From: Mucor racemosus
Lineage: Eukaryota; Mucoromycota; Mucoromycetes; Mucorales; Mucoraceae
DNA length: 64,000 nt
Direction of reading: 5' to 3'
Assembly: GCA_027405735.1 (NCBI GenBank)
Contig: JAPEHQ010000017.1
Location: forward strand, 7,501 to 71,500
The notes under the pieces are model-generated. The model did not search any database and had not been told where the DNA came from. It worked only from the letters and a program-made list of their open reading frames with translations. Every line of letters begins with the position of its first letter. The stretch's first letter is position 1. The position numbers and the translations under genes are program-made. Below are positions 33,667 to 47,884 of the stretch, in pieces.

Positions 33667-34756
33667 GTCGGCTTTATGTTTGTCTTTGTTCGACACTTTG
33701 ATAGCAGGCTTGTCCTCATAGAAAAGCACATCTTGAATCCCAGTCGAGTTCGTAAATATGAAGTCCAAATGAATATCCTTTTCATCTACATCTACTAAAC
33801 CATTTGCTTTCAATGCCTTGATAGTTTGTGAATGACATTCTGATCTGTAAAATTTGAATTTAATAAGAGCGTCATTGAAGAAGCAGGTATTACGTTCTTA
33901 CCTTTTTGTTTTGTATCCATGTTTTGAGTTAAAAAGCAGGTCAAAAACATCACCATAGACGTTTACACGGTACCAATCTTCATTGTGTTCTCCCCCAAGT
34001 AATTCTTCATGATACAATAAGCATCTAAACAATTAAATCAGTCAATTGAACAACAACTATTTTCAATCTGATACATACAGTTTCATAACCGCCAACTTTA
34101 TGAACGATAATTCAACTTGAGAACTGAAAAGATCAACTTCATTAACAGCAGTATTGAGGCTGAATTTATTGGTACATTTGGATATTTTTGTTAATACATC
34201 GTACTCAGATATGGTCAATTTATCTTCACATCTTGAGGGTATTGTTCTTGCTTTTGTCAAATCCAGCGTTTATTTATCATTAAAGCTGCTGGTTATATTA
34301 GCTACACATTTGCATAGAAGAGGTACTTATTTTCAGCTTAATATTTACTAATACTTACTGAGTCATTATCTTTTTGAGCTACGTCTTCTCCTTGCGCTCT
34401 TGATTTGCTTCTTTTGCAGCTTGTAACCTGAAACCAGTTTTAAAGTGGGGATTTTCTTGCTAATAAAAAATGCATTATTAAAAAACTGTATTGTTTACAA
34501 ATATATAACTTCAATTGTTATACCTCTGATAAGTTTTTCTTGATTAATATGCTAACCGGTCGTGAATCTACTACTTGGGTTAAAGACAAAAGCAGTTTTC
34601 AGCTCGTTGTTTGACGCATTTAGAATTCGCACTGGCTGTTTTATTCTGATCCCAGAAATCTGATAGTTGTTGCTTGAGTATTGACTTTCTTTATCATCAT
34701 GTTCCTCTTCTCTTCCCTTGTTCTCGGACTCAGCGTTTACGGAAATAACGGATTGG
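33667..34756 (-). pseudogene. broken multi-exon gene caught between MITE and LINE fragments
   Basis: On the minus strand several exons are recognisable by frame and splice sites: SVISVNAESENKGREEEH..QISGIRIKQPVRILNASNNE (from about 34756), CKRSKSRAQGEDVAQKDNDS (about 34431-34376), then 34260-34079, 34024-33902 and 33844-33667, the last three joined by two clean introns and reading FSLNTAVNEVDLFSSQVELS..LYHEELLGGEHNEDWYRVNV..LDFIFTNSTGIQDVLFYEDK. Stops between the earlier exons and loss of both ends show it is dead. The LINE fragment borders its 5' side and the MITE end its 3' side. The family is not recognised. Confidence 0.6.
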
Positions 34757-35735
34757 GACTCTAGATATGCTTTACCGAGCTATTGATTACATCCCGCGTT
34801 CTTTTGATCAAGCTATCATAAGTCCTGCAACTGCCCTGATCTTATCTTTACAAGCTGCATTTTATGTTCCTCCTTCCTCCTTCCTCCTCGATGTCTACTC
34901 TAGCTAAGGTTAAACAATTACTTGTTTCTGATGTATTTCATTATGACCCTAATTTGCGTTTACTTCATTGGAAAGATACTACGGACCCAAATCTACTGGC
35001 ATGGAAACGTGCTCCCCCAACTATCGACAAGGGCCTTATTTCTGGTAATTTCAAGCTTCAATCGTATTTTGTTTCGTTGTGTCGTCCAGCGTTCTTTATG
35101 GACCTGAGCATTTCTTTTACTCCATTTGTGAACCTTCTATCTCTTGATGTCTCTCAATCTGTGGCTAAATCCAAGGTCTCGGCTAAGCTTTTTCGATCTG
35201 CTTTTCAGTCGTCGCTAATCGCTCCTGAGTCTCTTCGACAGGTTTCTGCTACACGGTGGAAGCACTTTTGGTCATTGTCTCTCACTGTAGCTCAAAGAAA
35301 TGTTATCTATCGCTTGCTTACTGGTTGCATCCCTAACCAGGGTTTACTCCATCGACTTATGCCAGGAATATTTGACTCCCCTATGTGTCCTGTGTGCGTT
35401 TCTACTCGTGATTCCTCTTCCCATATACTTTTTCATTGTCCAACAAAAGAAAAAGTATGGCAGGGTGTCATTTTCGAGTTCTTGTGGCCCACTACTTCCA
35501 TTGCAGATATTAAGGAGGCTCTCTTTTCCATGGACTTTTCCTACATTTGGTATTGCCAAGTTAAAGGCATTGATTCATATCAGATCCTTCTTATTTCACT
35601 CTCTCTCAAATCTGGCTTGCCCATATGAGGTTTATCTTTAACCAGGTTCCGGTTTCTCATACAGCGATACTGGCTAGTATTCGACTCAACATTCACAATA
35701 TGATTGATGAAGATCAATGCCATTCCCTCCTGTAG
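34757..35735 (+). mobile_element. 5'-truncated non-LTR retrotransposon, ORF2 C-terminal end (zf-RVT)
   Basis: Reads LDMLYRAIDYIPRSFDQAII, then the C-terminal domain with WKHFWSLSLTVAQRNVIYRL and the zinc-knuckle CPVCVSTRDSSSHILFHCPT (the zf-RVT domain found after reverse transcriptase in LINEs), ending at TAG 35733-35735. The reverse transcriptase core is missing, as expected for 5' truncation. Two frameshifts break it: one in the TCCTCC run near 34870-34890 and one in the CTCTCTCT run near 35598-35606. It is inactive. Confidence 0.88.
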
Positions 35736-36964
35736 TTCAACTCTCCTGGTTACCTTTTTTCTTATTCTTGATATATTAGTTCAATTTATTGTTTTTACCT
35801 TATTTCTATTTTTCCTTATTACTGTGTATTTTCGTTTTTCATTTATTTTCTCAAATTATCACATCTACAATTCAACACTAATTGAGTCTTATTCTTACAA
35901 GTGATCAAACTGCAGTTAAGCTCCAAATGCTATAACGATGGAAATAATATGCTTAAAGTAAAAAATACATCAACTTCTATATTATCGAGACATGTAATTC
36001 CAAGCTTGTAAGATTAGTGTTTACTGGTGTCGTTGATTGCAATTTTTCAATCTGAATAGTACCACTGTCATGTGCTTCAATTGATTAAATATTGATATTG
36101 TTTGAGTTAACAAGCCGTTTTCTTTAATCCAAATTATGATATATTTAATTTAGTGAAACTGTTTGAACCATCAATTATATCTAAAAGCGAATAAATAGGG
36201 CCCTCCGATGTTATTGCATATGTCCAAGATGAACCTGCAACATCTGACTGGATATCTACATTTACGAAATCAAAATGGTAATTAAGGCATTGCATGATAA
36301 TATTGTTAATTCTTCTCTTTGCTGCTTGGAATACAGTTTCTTTCTATAAACGACAATGTTTTTACCTAAAAAGACAATGATTTTTGGCTAACGACAAGTA
36401 TATTTTGAAAAAACCGACAATATTTATCAGCCCGACTGTATTGCATTATTAGGTACATGATAGCTCCAAGTCATTATTTTTACATATTTTATATCAGATA
36501 TAGCTCAATAGTTGTATAGTATAGTAATGTATGTAAGATTACTACCAAGGTATCAGTTGCTGTGGAGTTCCTTACAGCAATTATCGGACTAATGCTAAAT
36601 GTGCACTATAAAAATGCTTAATTGATTGTTATCATTCCTCATTGAAAAACAAATGATATTGTGACCTAATAAACCATGATTACAGATCCACTTTTAATGT
36701 AGTGTCTTCCAGAACTATCTCGCAAGCAAAGTTACATTAGTCAACTCGATAATGACCGCCTTTTCAAATTCATGATTTGCCACTAAAGAGAGAAAGAGAG
36801 AGCATCGTTTTGAGATTTCACAATATAACCCAAAATTTTATAAACTCAATATCCGCCAACGAAAATTGGCCAAATATCTTGTTGTTTCTATTTTCCCTTT
36901 TTTTTTTTTTTTTGTTTTCTCTTTTTATACTTTTTGTTTTATACATATAATATAAAGAAACAAG
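35736..36964. other. LINE 3' flank and SEC23 upstream region
   Basis: Pyrimidine-rich sequence directly after the LINE stop (to about 35840) may be its 3' UTR. A second kind of truncated terminal repeat lies at 36345-36438 (separate entry). The SEC23 5' flank has a T tract at 36898-36914. Confidence 0.4.
36345..36438 (-). mobile_element. possible truncated end of another TA-targeting element
   Basis: Reverse-complemented it begins CAGTCGGGCTGATAAATATT and then repeats TTGTCG at ~20-25-bp steps. TA follows the outer end (36439-36440). The first six bases, CAGTCG, equal those of the MITE at 16770, so a related but distinct mariner/pogo-type end is plausible. No partner end is seen. Confidence 0.4.
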
Positions 36965-39682
<2,718 letters not shown>

Positions 39683-40997
39683 ACGTAAAATGAATAGAGG
39701 ATTTCTTTCTTACTTTTTTTTTACAAAGAAAGATGTTCTGTCTTTTTAATAATCTTTTTTTTTTTTTTATATACTATTTCTACATTAAAAATCAGCACAT
39801 TCGATTACATATTTTCATTATTATTCAACATTTGACCATGTTTTTACTTGTTTGATTCCTAGAAATGTGATACTTCAGATAATTTGGAGTAATATTATGT
39901 TTGTATATGATTATTACCGGCATCGCGTTGTTTGTCATTGTGCTTTTGTAGCAACAAATCGATTGTACAACAATGCAATCCAATTTTCGGGGCATGAATT
40001 TAAAAATACTGCTTTCCTGTGCAGTTTTGATATTGTTGTAAAAATTAGGCATTTAAAGGATTTTTATTGACAAATGTTCATATTTAAAACTTGCAAAGTA
40101 TATAATGCAGCATACGTATTTTAGAGTGCTCTATAAGATAGAATTTTACTTTAGCAGTGTTTCAACATAAAACGTTTATATATCTATGATGAACCACAAT
40201 CTTAGATATTCTTAAAACAGGCTTACAGAAATAAAATAAACACTATCATTATAAAAAATATGGCTATTTTAGGCGAATAATCTGAAATATATCCTATAAA
40301 AGCACCAAAAAATCAAATTTTGTGTAAATTGAGATTTTGGACCAAGTATAATAACGCAAAATTCGAGTAAAAACCATGATCCAGAAGTGCACCAGATCAG
40401 GTTTACTGAACGATAGCATTTTGGTCTTTTTTTGAGCTGAGGCTCATTGAAATCACACATTTTTACAGTACTAATATGGTCTTATTCTTTGTGACATTAG
40501 CTGAAAAACAGTTTCCTGACAAAAGTTTAAGCATTAAGCTCTTTATGTGCTAGTATTAAATGACTTGAAAGCAGTGTAATAATAATTTATGTCTTTTTGG
40601 TTAATGAAGCTTTGTCTCAAAGAAGCCATCAATCAAACAAGCAAACATACAATTAACTGATATGGTTTTTATCACAGAGCTGACAACTATTTTAAGCACA
40701 TAAAGACTCCATAGCGTATTGAAACCTATATAAATATCATGGACTTTAATCAAGCATCATTTTGTGTTTTATGTAAGCTTTTTTTTTAAAAAAAAAATAC
40801 AAATATAAGTGGCATATTACAAGCTATACTTTACTTTTTCACTACAGTATACATCATTACTTTCAAGTTTTTTTGCATTTATTCTTTACCCTAGTTATTC
40901 ATTGGTTCAAGAATTGAAAGGTACTTAAGATACTGTTTATTTGGCATCCCATATATGTTAACAGTTTACGTATATTAAGAAAGTGAATTTGATAAAA
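39683..40997. other. intergenic, nothing recognised
   Basis: SEC23 3' flank followed by AT-rich sequence. A box-like GAGTGCTCTATAAG occurs near 40122. No gene is supported. Confidence 0.4.
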
Positions 40998-41422
40998 AAT
41001 GCCAGTATCTTTTCAAGATTGGAAGCTATTGAGAGAAGCAGAGTAAATAAAAAAAAAATAAGTGATATCTGCTTTAAACTTCTTACTATTTGCTGTCGTG
41101 ACATTAGAACATAAACAATGCATCACTGTCATCTAATGCTCAACAAAGCGCATCTCACGTATTGGCAACTGATATTCAACAACTTGAAGAGCTATTAATT
41201 CAAAATAACTTAGAATTAGACAGTAAAGTCGAAATCCTTAACAGTAAAAATCAGACATTGCAAAGTGAAGTCCTCATTTTGGAAAATCAAGCAGAAAGAG
41301 AAAGAATAGAGGCAATAAAGAACAATGCTGACAGCAAGCACCCCTTGATGCAAAACCGCCTTGATGTTTTAGAACAACATGTACAAAACAGTCTTCAAAA
41401 TGAAGACAGATGCATTATTTGA
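40998..41422 (+). CDS. possible small coiled-coil protein
   Basis: The firm part is an open stretch from about 41111 to the stop at 41420-41422, encoding a Glu/Gln/Asn/Leu-rich coiled coil (QQLEELLIQNNLELDSKVEI..LNSKNQTLQSEVLILENQAE). A short upstream exon starting at ATG 40998 (MPVSFQDWKLLREAE) and ending at GTAAAT is attractive, but the only nearby acceptor does not keep the frame, so the 5' structure is unresolved and the gene may be dead. The function is unknown. Confidence 0.4.
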
Positions 41423-41601
41423 GCAATTAAATTTCAATAACAACTTTTAAAGAATTTTCTCTAGCATGATACAGCCAATACATTATAATACCTTTCATTC
41501 TACTATGTAATAATGTATTATGCTACATTAATTTTCTCTGATTTAATCTAATATAAATACCTTGGTACTTTTGCTTATGGTTGCTTATCCAAAAAAAAAA
41601 T

Positions 41602-42430
41602 CCCGCTTGGCGCGGCATTTGAATCTATTTAAGCTGTGAAGTGCCAAAATTGAGCAAAAAAAAAATAGTAATTTCAGATTTACGCAACAGATTATATAGT
41701 AATAAGCTGTAGACAGTTAATTATTAATTGTAACACTTACTAATGTCCATCTACTGATATTATTTAAAAGTAAAATTCTCTGCAAAAAGTTTGAGAAAAT
41801 CCCCGAAAACCGTCATTTTATGATGCACAATGAGGTCAAAAAACAGGGCTATGTTTTATTATCTTTGCCAATTCATCAAAAATTATTATTTTTTTACAAA
41901 TCAAAAACCAAAATGTAGATATGCTTTATGGCTATAATTTAAATTAAAACTCTACCTTGCTTTAATAATTTCAATGGAGATATACTTACAATTTAGGCGT
42001 TTTTTGTGTTTTTTCTTGACTTGAGTCTTTGAAAACTTATTTCAGTTCTACACAATGCTAATAAAAAAGATGCAAAAATTTATTATCAACAACTTTTATT
42101 ATACTTAGAATTAAGTTTTATTTAACAGAGTAGGTAGTTATTCTTGATTTTCTGATATTTTTAAAAAAATTGAAGTAGTTATATCTTTGCAAAAAAAATA
42201 TTTAAAATTATGAGAGTAACACCATCGCTTTTACAACAGCAAATTCTATCAGAATACATGGTTACCTCAATATTCATTGGAACTTTTTGAAAAAAAGTTG
42301 AAGATCTGATTTTTTAGAAAAAAATTTCATTTTAGAATGTGGAGTGTCACTTTTTTTTTTTTTTTTTTTGAGCATGTGATTTTTTTCCAGCTATTTTTTT
42401 TTTCTTTTTTGACAGGTGGCATTAAATATT
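41602..42430 (+). repeat. family 2 dispersed repeat, copy 2
   Basis: Same block order as copy 1 (10853): CCGC..GCGG hairpin, ATTTAAGCTGTGAAGTGCC, a GAGGTCAAAAAACAGGG block, CATCAAAAATTATTATTTTT, CACCATCGCTTTTACAACAG, AAAAGTTGAAGATCTGATTT and the terminal GGAGTGTCAC (42341-42350), followed by a T run and GACAGGTGGCA. Confidence 0.75.
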
Positions 42431-43934
42431 TAGTCATAAAACCAACTTTTTTAAGGTGTTTCTTCAAAAAATAAAAATGATTAATCTTTTAATTTATGTT
42501 TTAACATATTTATTCATTCAAGTGAATTATGGAATTAGCTTTTAACTATAAAAAATAACTTCAGCGTTGATATCGTCGAGACAGGAAATCGGTGGTTTAT
42601 CCAGGTTTAATTCACACAAGCTGGTCCCTGGATTGTAAATTAGGCTTCTAACTCATTCAATCGAGCCATACATAATTCAATCACATCAGATATCGATAGA
42701 TTAAAAGCAATAGCATTTTGTATAGCCTTTGGCTTAAGATTAGTTATTCCTCCGTCAAATATTCAATACATTTACAATAATGATACATCCATTGTCTTTT
42801 TTGCTTTTAATAAATTGCTAATCTTCTATATTATTTTGTCAAATTCCTAAACCTTTAAATGAATGGTTCTTGATAACCATTCTTGATGCAAGCTAAAATG
42901 ATTTATAAGAGCTGGTTATTTCTGTGTGCTTTTAAATGATACACCCACGTGCCTAATAAGATTTATTTATAAAAAAAATCCTCTTTGTCAGAAAAATATC
43001 AACAAATATGAACTCTCTTGATAGCTACCGCGCCAATGCGAGCCAAAAAAATGAATTGTGGATAATTTGTCTTTTATGCAAATATTTTATGTGAACAGTT
43101 AGTCAACTCTGTCGAATCTGTAGCACCATTATAAAATACTTTAAACATATAACTTTCCGTCTTTCGGCCGAGAAATCAAATTTCGAGTCAATTGAGATTT
43201 CAGACGAGGTAGGACAAGACAAAATTAAAGTAAAATATAGAAAAACCCATCAGAAAGCATCAGATCAAGTCTACGGAGCTGTAAAACTAGTTTGGTATAC
43301 TTTTAAGCGGTAAAAATGCCAGCGAATCATCACAAATTGAAATTTTAAAGCATTATCATTGCTGCTAGATGCAGAATATAGAAAAAGATCCAAAATCAAG
43401 CTAAGATATGCTATTCGAAACATAGTAAATGTTGTCAATTTTACCAAAATGTAGCTGCAAAAAGAAAAATGGCATATGGACCAATTCAATGATCTCAATT
43501 TCAGGGTATTCTATAGGTTGTTAGAGCCAAGAGTTCCATTTTTTATTGGTTTAAAAGCATCTTTCAAAAACAAGAGCCCCTAGATCAAAGGCTTTAAAAT
43601 CTCTTTTCATGAGAAGAGATAAAAAAAAAAAAAAAAAAAAAAGGTTCCATCATATAGTGTAACATGCCGTATTTAAAAAAGGCATGCGCGTAACCGACCT
43701 ATTTCATGATCTGACTAAAACTTCTAGTTTTCATTGGACGAAGAAGCGAAAAGCTCTCAATTTAACACACTAAAACGCATAATGGGTAAACCTTATTACA
43801 AACATAAGAGGCCTTTTACATTGTTTTACAGATGTGCGTATATTTATTTACAAGAAAATAATAAGGAGATATGAATAAATAAAGGAGGGAATGATAAAAT
43901 ACATGTAAATCTGAAAAGAGTATGATACAAATAT
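42431..43934. other. intergenic, nothing firm
   Basis: AT-rich. A 22-nt A tract lies at about 43621-43643. No gene is supported. Confidence 0.4.
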
Positions 43935-45702
43935 TTAATAACCAAAATTTTCACAATGAAGGTATACTTTAGACTTTTGTAAAGCTATAATGTTTTTGAA
44001 TGAAGCGTTGAATCCCTTAGGGCCACAAACTAAAATGTAAAAGTGTGCGTTAGTGTTTTTGTTTCATTCTACTAAAATCTAATATCCTACCAAAGGCACC
44101 AACGTCGCCATCAACAGCTGACAAGACAGTATTAGCGTCCAAACGAGTTCCATAAACTATATCAATATCTTTTTTAGCAGCAAGCTCATCTGAATAAAGA
44201 TTAGCAGTGTCCTCAGAACCGATGGTTTCCTTGCCATTTTCGGTATCATTAGTAATTTCTTCAATAATATTGTGTGCGTCTTTAGCAGTAATGTGAAATT
44301 TAATATGAAGATTTGGGAATTGTTCATGGACATCATAAATATAGTTTATCTGTTCTAATTCTTCACGAAACCATTCAATTTCCAATGGACGTCGAACACA
44401 CCAATAGAAAAAGATATCCTTGGTCTTGTAATGGTTGAGTAAAGAAGCATTACTACTTTCTTCGTCATACATAACTAAAGTATCTGTCAATTCACGCAAT
44501 AAGCGCATTCCAAATGTAACGCCAGAGCCACCAGATGCAATAACAACGGAAGAGTAGTTATCAAGGACCTTGGTAGCCTTGATGTCATTGCTACCAAATG
44601 GACCACTCACAAATACACGAAGGTCTTGATCAGGGAGAGCATTTTTATACAGGGCTCGAGTAAAATTACCACGAGAGCAGACACACACTTCAATGGAGTT
44701 TTGATAAGCAGTATTCTGTTGTTGCACACTTGTAATAGTAAAAGGATGCCATTGAAAAGGTGAGATGGAGGGAATACATAAATTGATATGCTGTCCAATG
44801 TAATGGGTTTTTATAGGACTTGAAAGTCGAATAGAAACCTTGGTACATCCTTCAGGCATTACTTCAAATCGAGCTTGAGCAATATAAGTCTTGACAAACC
44901 AAACAGCTAATAAATTAAGCAAATAACAAACAAGGCCCGAAAGGAAATAGCGCATAGCATAAGGGGTATGAACAGCAATGCAACCAATAAAAGCAATGCC
45001 CAATATATGAGTAACAACAAATGCTTCATAGCAAAAGATGCGAACAGGCAAGAAGCTACCTAGTATAACGACACATAAACATCCGTAACCAGCAAGACCG
45101 TATTGAACTTTGGTGAGTTGTAACTCGGACTTTAGGAATGTTGGGAATTTAGCCCATGAATAGATCATTGTTGACATGTGTACAGTAGCACATATAAACA
45201 ATGCCATGCCGAGAATACGATGGAAAAAGTTAAGCTTGACAGTAGAAATGCCTGTAAGTAATGACATTGCTGAATTTTTTCCGGTAGATGAGAGAAGGAA
45301 TGGTACCATAGCAAGACATAAAAAGCCTGCACGATTAGAATTGACAGCCAGGTCAACATTTAATAATAATAAAGGTAATACAGCAGAGATCAGGGCCAAT
45401 AATACCAAAATGGCACCTAAAGGAGGTGCTGCCCCATAGAATGCAGTATAAGAGAATTTGTTTATTACGTTATTCTCTACATGTGCATAAGTTGATGCTA
45501 ATGGAGAAAACAATTGATGCATCCATTGAAAACCAGATGTTGTTTTGGTTTTGTTGTGAATGTAAATAAATAAACGTCGCACAGTAAGGAAAGCAATAAT
45601 TGCAGTTATAATAGTAATTAAATTATTGGCATAAGGTTCATTGGCATTAACAGGAGTTTCCTGCGAGTTCATATCCATGTCCATATCCATTTTATAATGC
45701 AA
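43935..45702 (-). CDS. ferric-chelate reductase (FRE / NADPH oxidase superfamily)
   Basis: Two exons, 45702-44091 and 44029-43935, give a 568-residue protein. The 61-nt intron has a GTAGGA donor and CACTAAC branch site and restores the conserved NADPH-binding end (FVCGPKGFNASF) that an unspliced reading loses. The membrane half has several helices with two haem-ligand His pairs (FFHRILGMALFICATVH and THILGIAFIGCIAVH, spaced 13-14). The cytosolic half has the FAD motif HPFTITS and NADPH motif GGSGVTFGM. Such enzymes pass electrons across the plasma or vacuolar membrane to reduce Fe(III) or Cu(II) for uptake. It is divergent from a copper-binding protein gene across 251 bp that contain an iron-type GATA site. 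Whether Fe or Cu is the main substrate cannot be told. Confidence 0.93.
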
Positions 45703-45791
45703 GAAAAAGAGTAAGGAAAAGGAACAACATTAGATGTTACAACAGACACTTTTAAATGGACTGCTGAAAATGGATTACTTCCAATCAATCG

Positions 45792-45800
45792 ATCAGATAA
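45792..45800 (+). promoter_or_regulatory. Fep1/Sfu1-type iron GATA element in shared promoter
   Basis: ATCAGATAA is an exact match to the ATC(A/T)GATAA consensus bound by fungal iron-sensing GATA repressors. It lies 90 bp upstream of the ferric reductase start and 154 bp upstream of the BIM1-like start. Regulation is inferred. Confidence 0.55.
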
Positions 45801-45878
45801 AGCTAAAATCTCTCGCATCTAAAAAATAAAAAAATTGACTATGGTCCTGTAACACAATATCAACAGAAACCTCTCCAC

Positions 45879-45887
45879 TATATAAAG
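45879..45887 (+). promoter_or_regulatory. TATA box of the BIM1-like gene
   Basis: TATATAAAG lies 67 bp before the ATG at 45954, followed by a pyrimidine-rich leader, a usual arrangement for a strongly expressed fungal gene. Confidence 0.6.
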
Positions 45888-45953
45888 TTGAATGTTTGCT
45901 TTTGTTTTTTCTACTTTTTTTCTTATTTCCAACTTTTCTATATTACACCAAAA

Positions 45954-46571
45954 ATGACCCGTTCTCTTTGCATTGCTTTCATTGCAGCATTAATCACTGC
46001 TCAAAGTGTATTGGCTCATTACACTGTAACTTATCCTAGTTCTCGTGGTTTCGATGAAAATAAGGAACCTACCGCCCCTTGTGGTGGTTTCGATACTGTT
46101 GGTACTCGTACTCAATTCCCTTTGACGAATGGTTTTGTTGAAATTAACTCTGGCCATACCTCTTACTCTTACGTTGTGAAACTGTTGGTTGATAACGAAC
46201 CTACTACTGCTGATTTCTCAAACAGCACTGCCAATGTTCAAGTCGCTACTGGTTCTCGTTCTTATCCTGAAGCCGCCTGTTTATCTCTTGACATGACAAA
46301 TAATGCTGCTGCTAATGCTGGTGCTAATGCCACTATTCAAGTTATTTACAATGGTGGTGATGGTGAATTATATCAATGTATCGATGTTACTCTTGCTGAA
46401 ACTGTTTCCAACTGGAACAACAGCATGTGTGTCAATGCTGATGGTTCTTCTACCTCTGCATCTGCTTCCTCTGCTTCTGCCACTCAAACTCCTAGCAACG
46501 CCAATTCCATTACCTATACCGGTGGTTTAATGTTTGCTGTTGCTGCTTGTCTCGCTTTCATCATTAACTAA
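45954..46571 (+). CDS. BIM1-like (X325, LPMO-related) copper-binding GPI-anchored protein
   Basis: An intron-free gene of 205 codons. The start at 45954 gives a canonical 21-residue signal peptide (MTRSLCIAFIAALITAQSVLA), and cleavage leaves His as residue 1 (HYTVTYPSSRGFDENKEPTA). The mature domain has APCGGFD and a second His in NSGHTSYSY (mature His47), fitting the copper site of the X325/BIM1 family, in which the N-terminal His, a later His and an Asp bind Cu(II) but no polysaccharide cleavage occurs. A Ser/Ala/Thr-rich linker and a hydrophobic tail with a preceding Ser/Asn region predict a GPI anchor. In Cryptococcus the family member Bim1 aids copper import. Here a divergent metalloreductase is the neighbour, supporting a metal-uptake role. 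Confidence 0.9.
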   Translation: MTRSLCIAFIAALITAQSVLAHYTVTYPSSRGFDENKEPTAPCGGFDTVGTRTQFPLTNGFVEINSGHTSYSYVVKLLVDNEPTTADFSNSTANVQVATGSRSYPEAACLSLDMTNNAAANAGANATIQVIYNGGDGELYQCIDVTLAETVSNWNNSMCVNADGSSTSASASSASATQTPSNANSITYTGGLMFAVAACLAFIIN

Positions 46572-47884
46572 GAAATTCTGTAAATTTTAGACATTTTTTC
46601 TTAAATTGAAACATCAAACTCCCCCTAGTCATATAATGTTATCACTATTATCCTATTAAAATAAAACTTTACTTGTAATACTATTATAAATCCAATGAGT
46701 TTACGATTAAATTAGTTTTTATGATCAAATCATTTATAATAATTTATCACTAACGAGAGGGGAATGTCATAGAATAAAAGTATATCACCCCCTGAACAAT
46801 TGAAGTCGATTATAAACTAGCTAAAACAAATACTACATCCATAATTGCATTCACGTAATTTTTAATCTAATAAATCCCGGGGAAAATGCTCCGCTGATCT
46901 CGCGCCGCTTCATAATGCTGCAGGTTATTTTGGATTTCGAGACTCCTATATACGTAAAAATATAGGCTTGCTTGATTCCTTATGCTTTATAACATATCAA
47001 GATACATACCGTATTAATTTTTTTTTTCGGTATTTTTTCATGATTCTCCGTTGAATTGAAAGGATTGGGAATATAGAATTGATGCATCATGTTTTATTTT
47101 CCCGAAAGAGTGCTAATAATATGTATTTATATTTTGCAATTTTCTTTGAATATTTCTTGTATATGGCTCATAAATAAATCGATATATAATTTATTATCTT
47201 TTTAAATTGTTTCATAAATACAGATTTTTGTGCTATTGAGGTAAATTTTGAGGCTATAATACTCTAGCTTGATATCTTGTTTTATCAATTACTCCATTAA
47301 AAATTTACATTTTTTGAAAACGTAAAACCCGTCAGTAGATAATGCCGTATACTATTTGCTTTATCATTAATTGCTGACCATTTAGTAAATCAAATAATTA
47401 AAAAAAATGAAGATTTATATTTTATTATTTGCTTACTCGACTGTTGATTATACACAAAAAGAATATTTACTTAATAATTTCAGTACTTGACATTACCATA
47501 TATGCTAGCCTTGGCTATTTCTAATTTTAAATGGTCCACTGAGTCGCAAAACCTACCAGGAGGGAAACCCCGGTGCTTGATTCATACGATTTAACTAGCA
47601 AATCAATGGGATGCTAAAATTATATTACTGGATACTCTTACAGCTGTAGTATATATTTTGAAACTTGCAGCCCATGTGAATCAGTATTCATTGATTTCAA
47701 GTATTTTTCCAATTACTAAATTCCTTTCAATGCAAGCAGAAGAGTTTTTTTTTTCAAAAACGTGTTCAAAAATCCTTCAAAAACAGCTGTTAGCTAACGA
47801 AATCAAAATATATTCTCCACACATCTACTGTGCATTAAATGCAACTTCAAAATTCAATTTCGAAGCATTATTTGATGTATAAAA
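46572..47884. other. intergenic, upstream of repeat copy D
   Basis: No convincing gene. A forward frame at 47658-47882 has poor composition. GC-richer words (GCTCCGCTGATCTCGCGCCG) occur near 46890-46910. Confidence 0.4.

Noticed and set aside
44050..44090. Unspliced ending of the ferric reductase (RILDFSRMKQKH)
   Set aside because: Splicing 44030-44090 restores the conserved CGP-containing NADPH-binding end, and a good branch site is present.
45888..45953. N-terminal extension of the BIM1-like protein
   Set aside because: It would need a TTG start and would bury the signal peptide. The ATG at 45954 gives a perfect signal sequence with His1 after cleavage.
47658..47882. 74-codon forward frame just before repeat copy D
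   Set aside because: Low-complexity composition, no recognisable family, and it abuts the repeat border.
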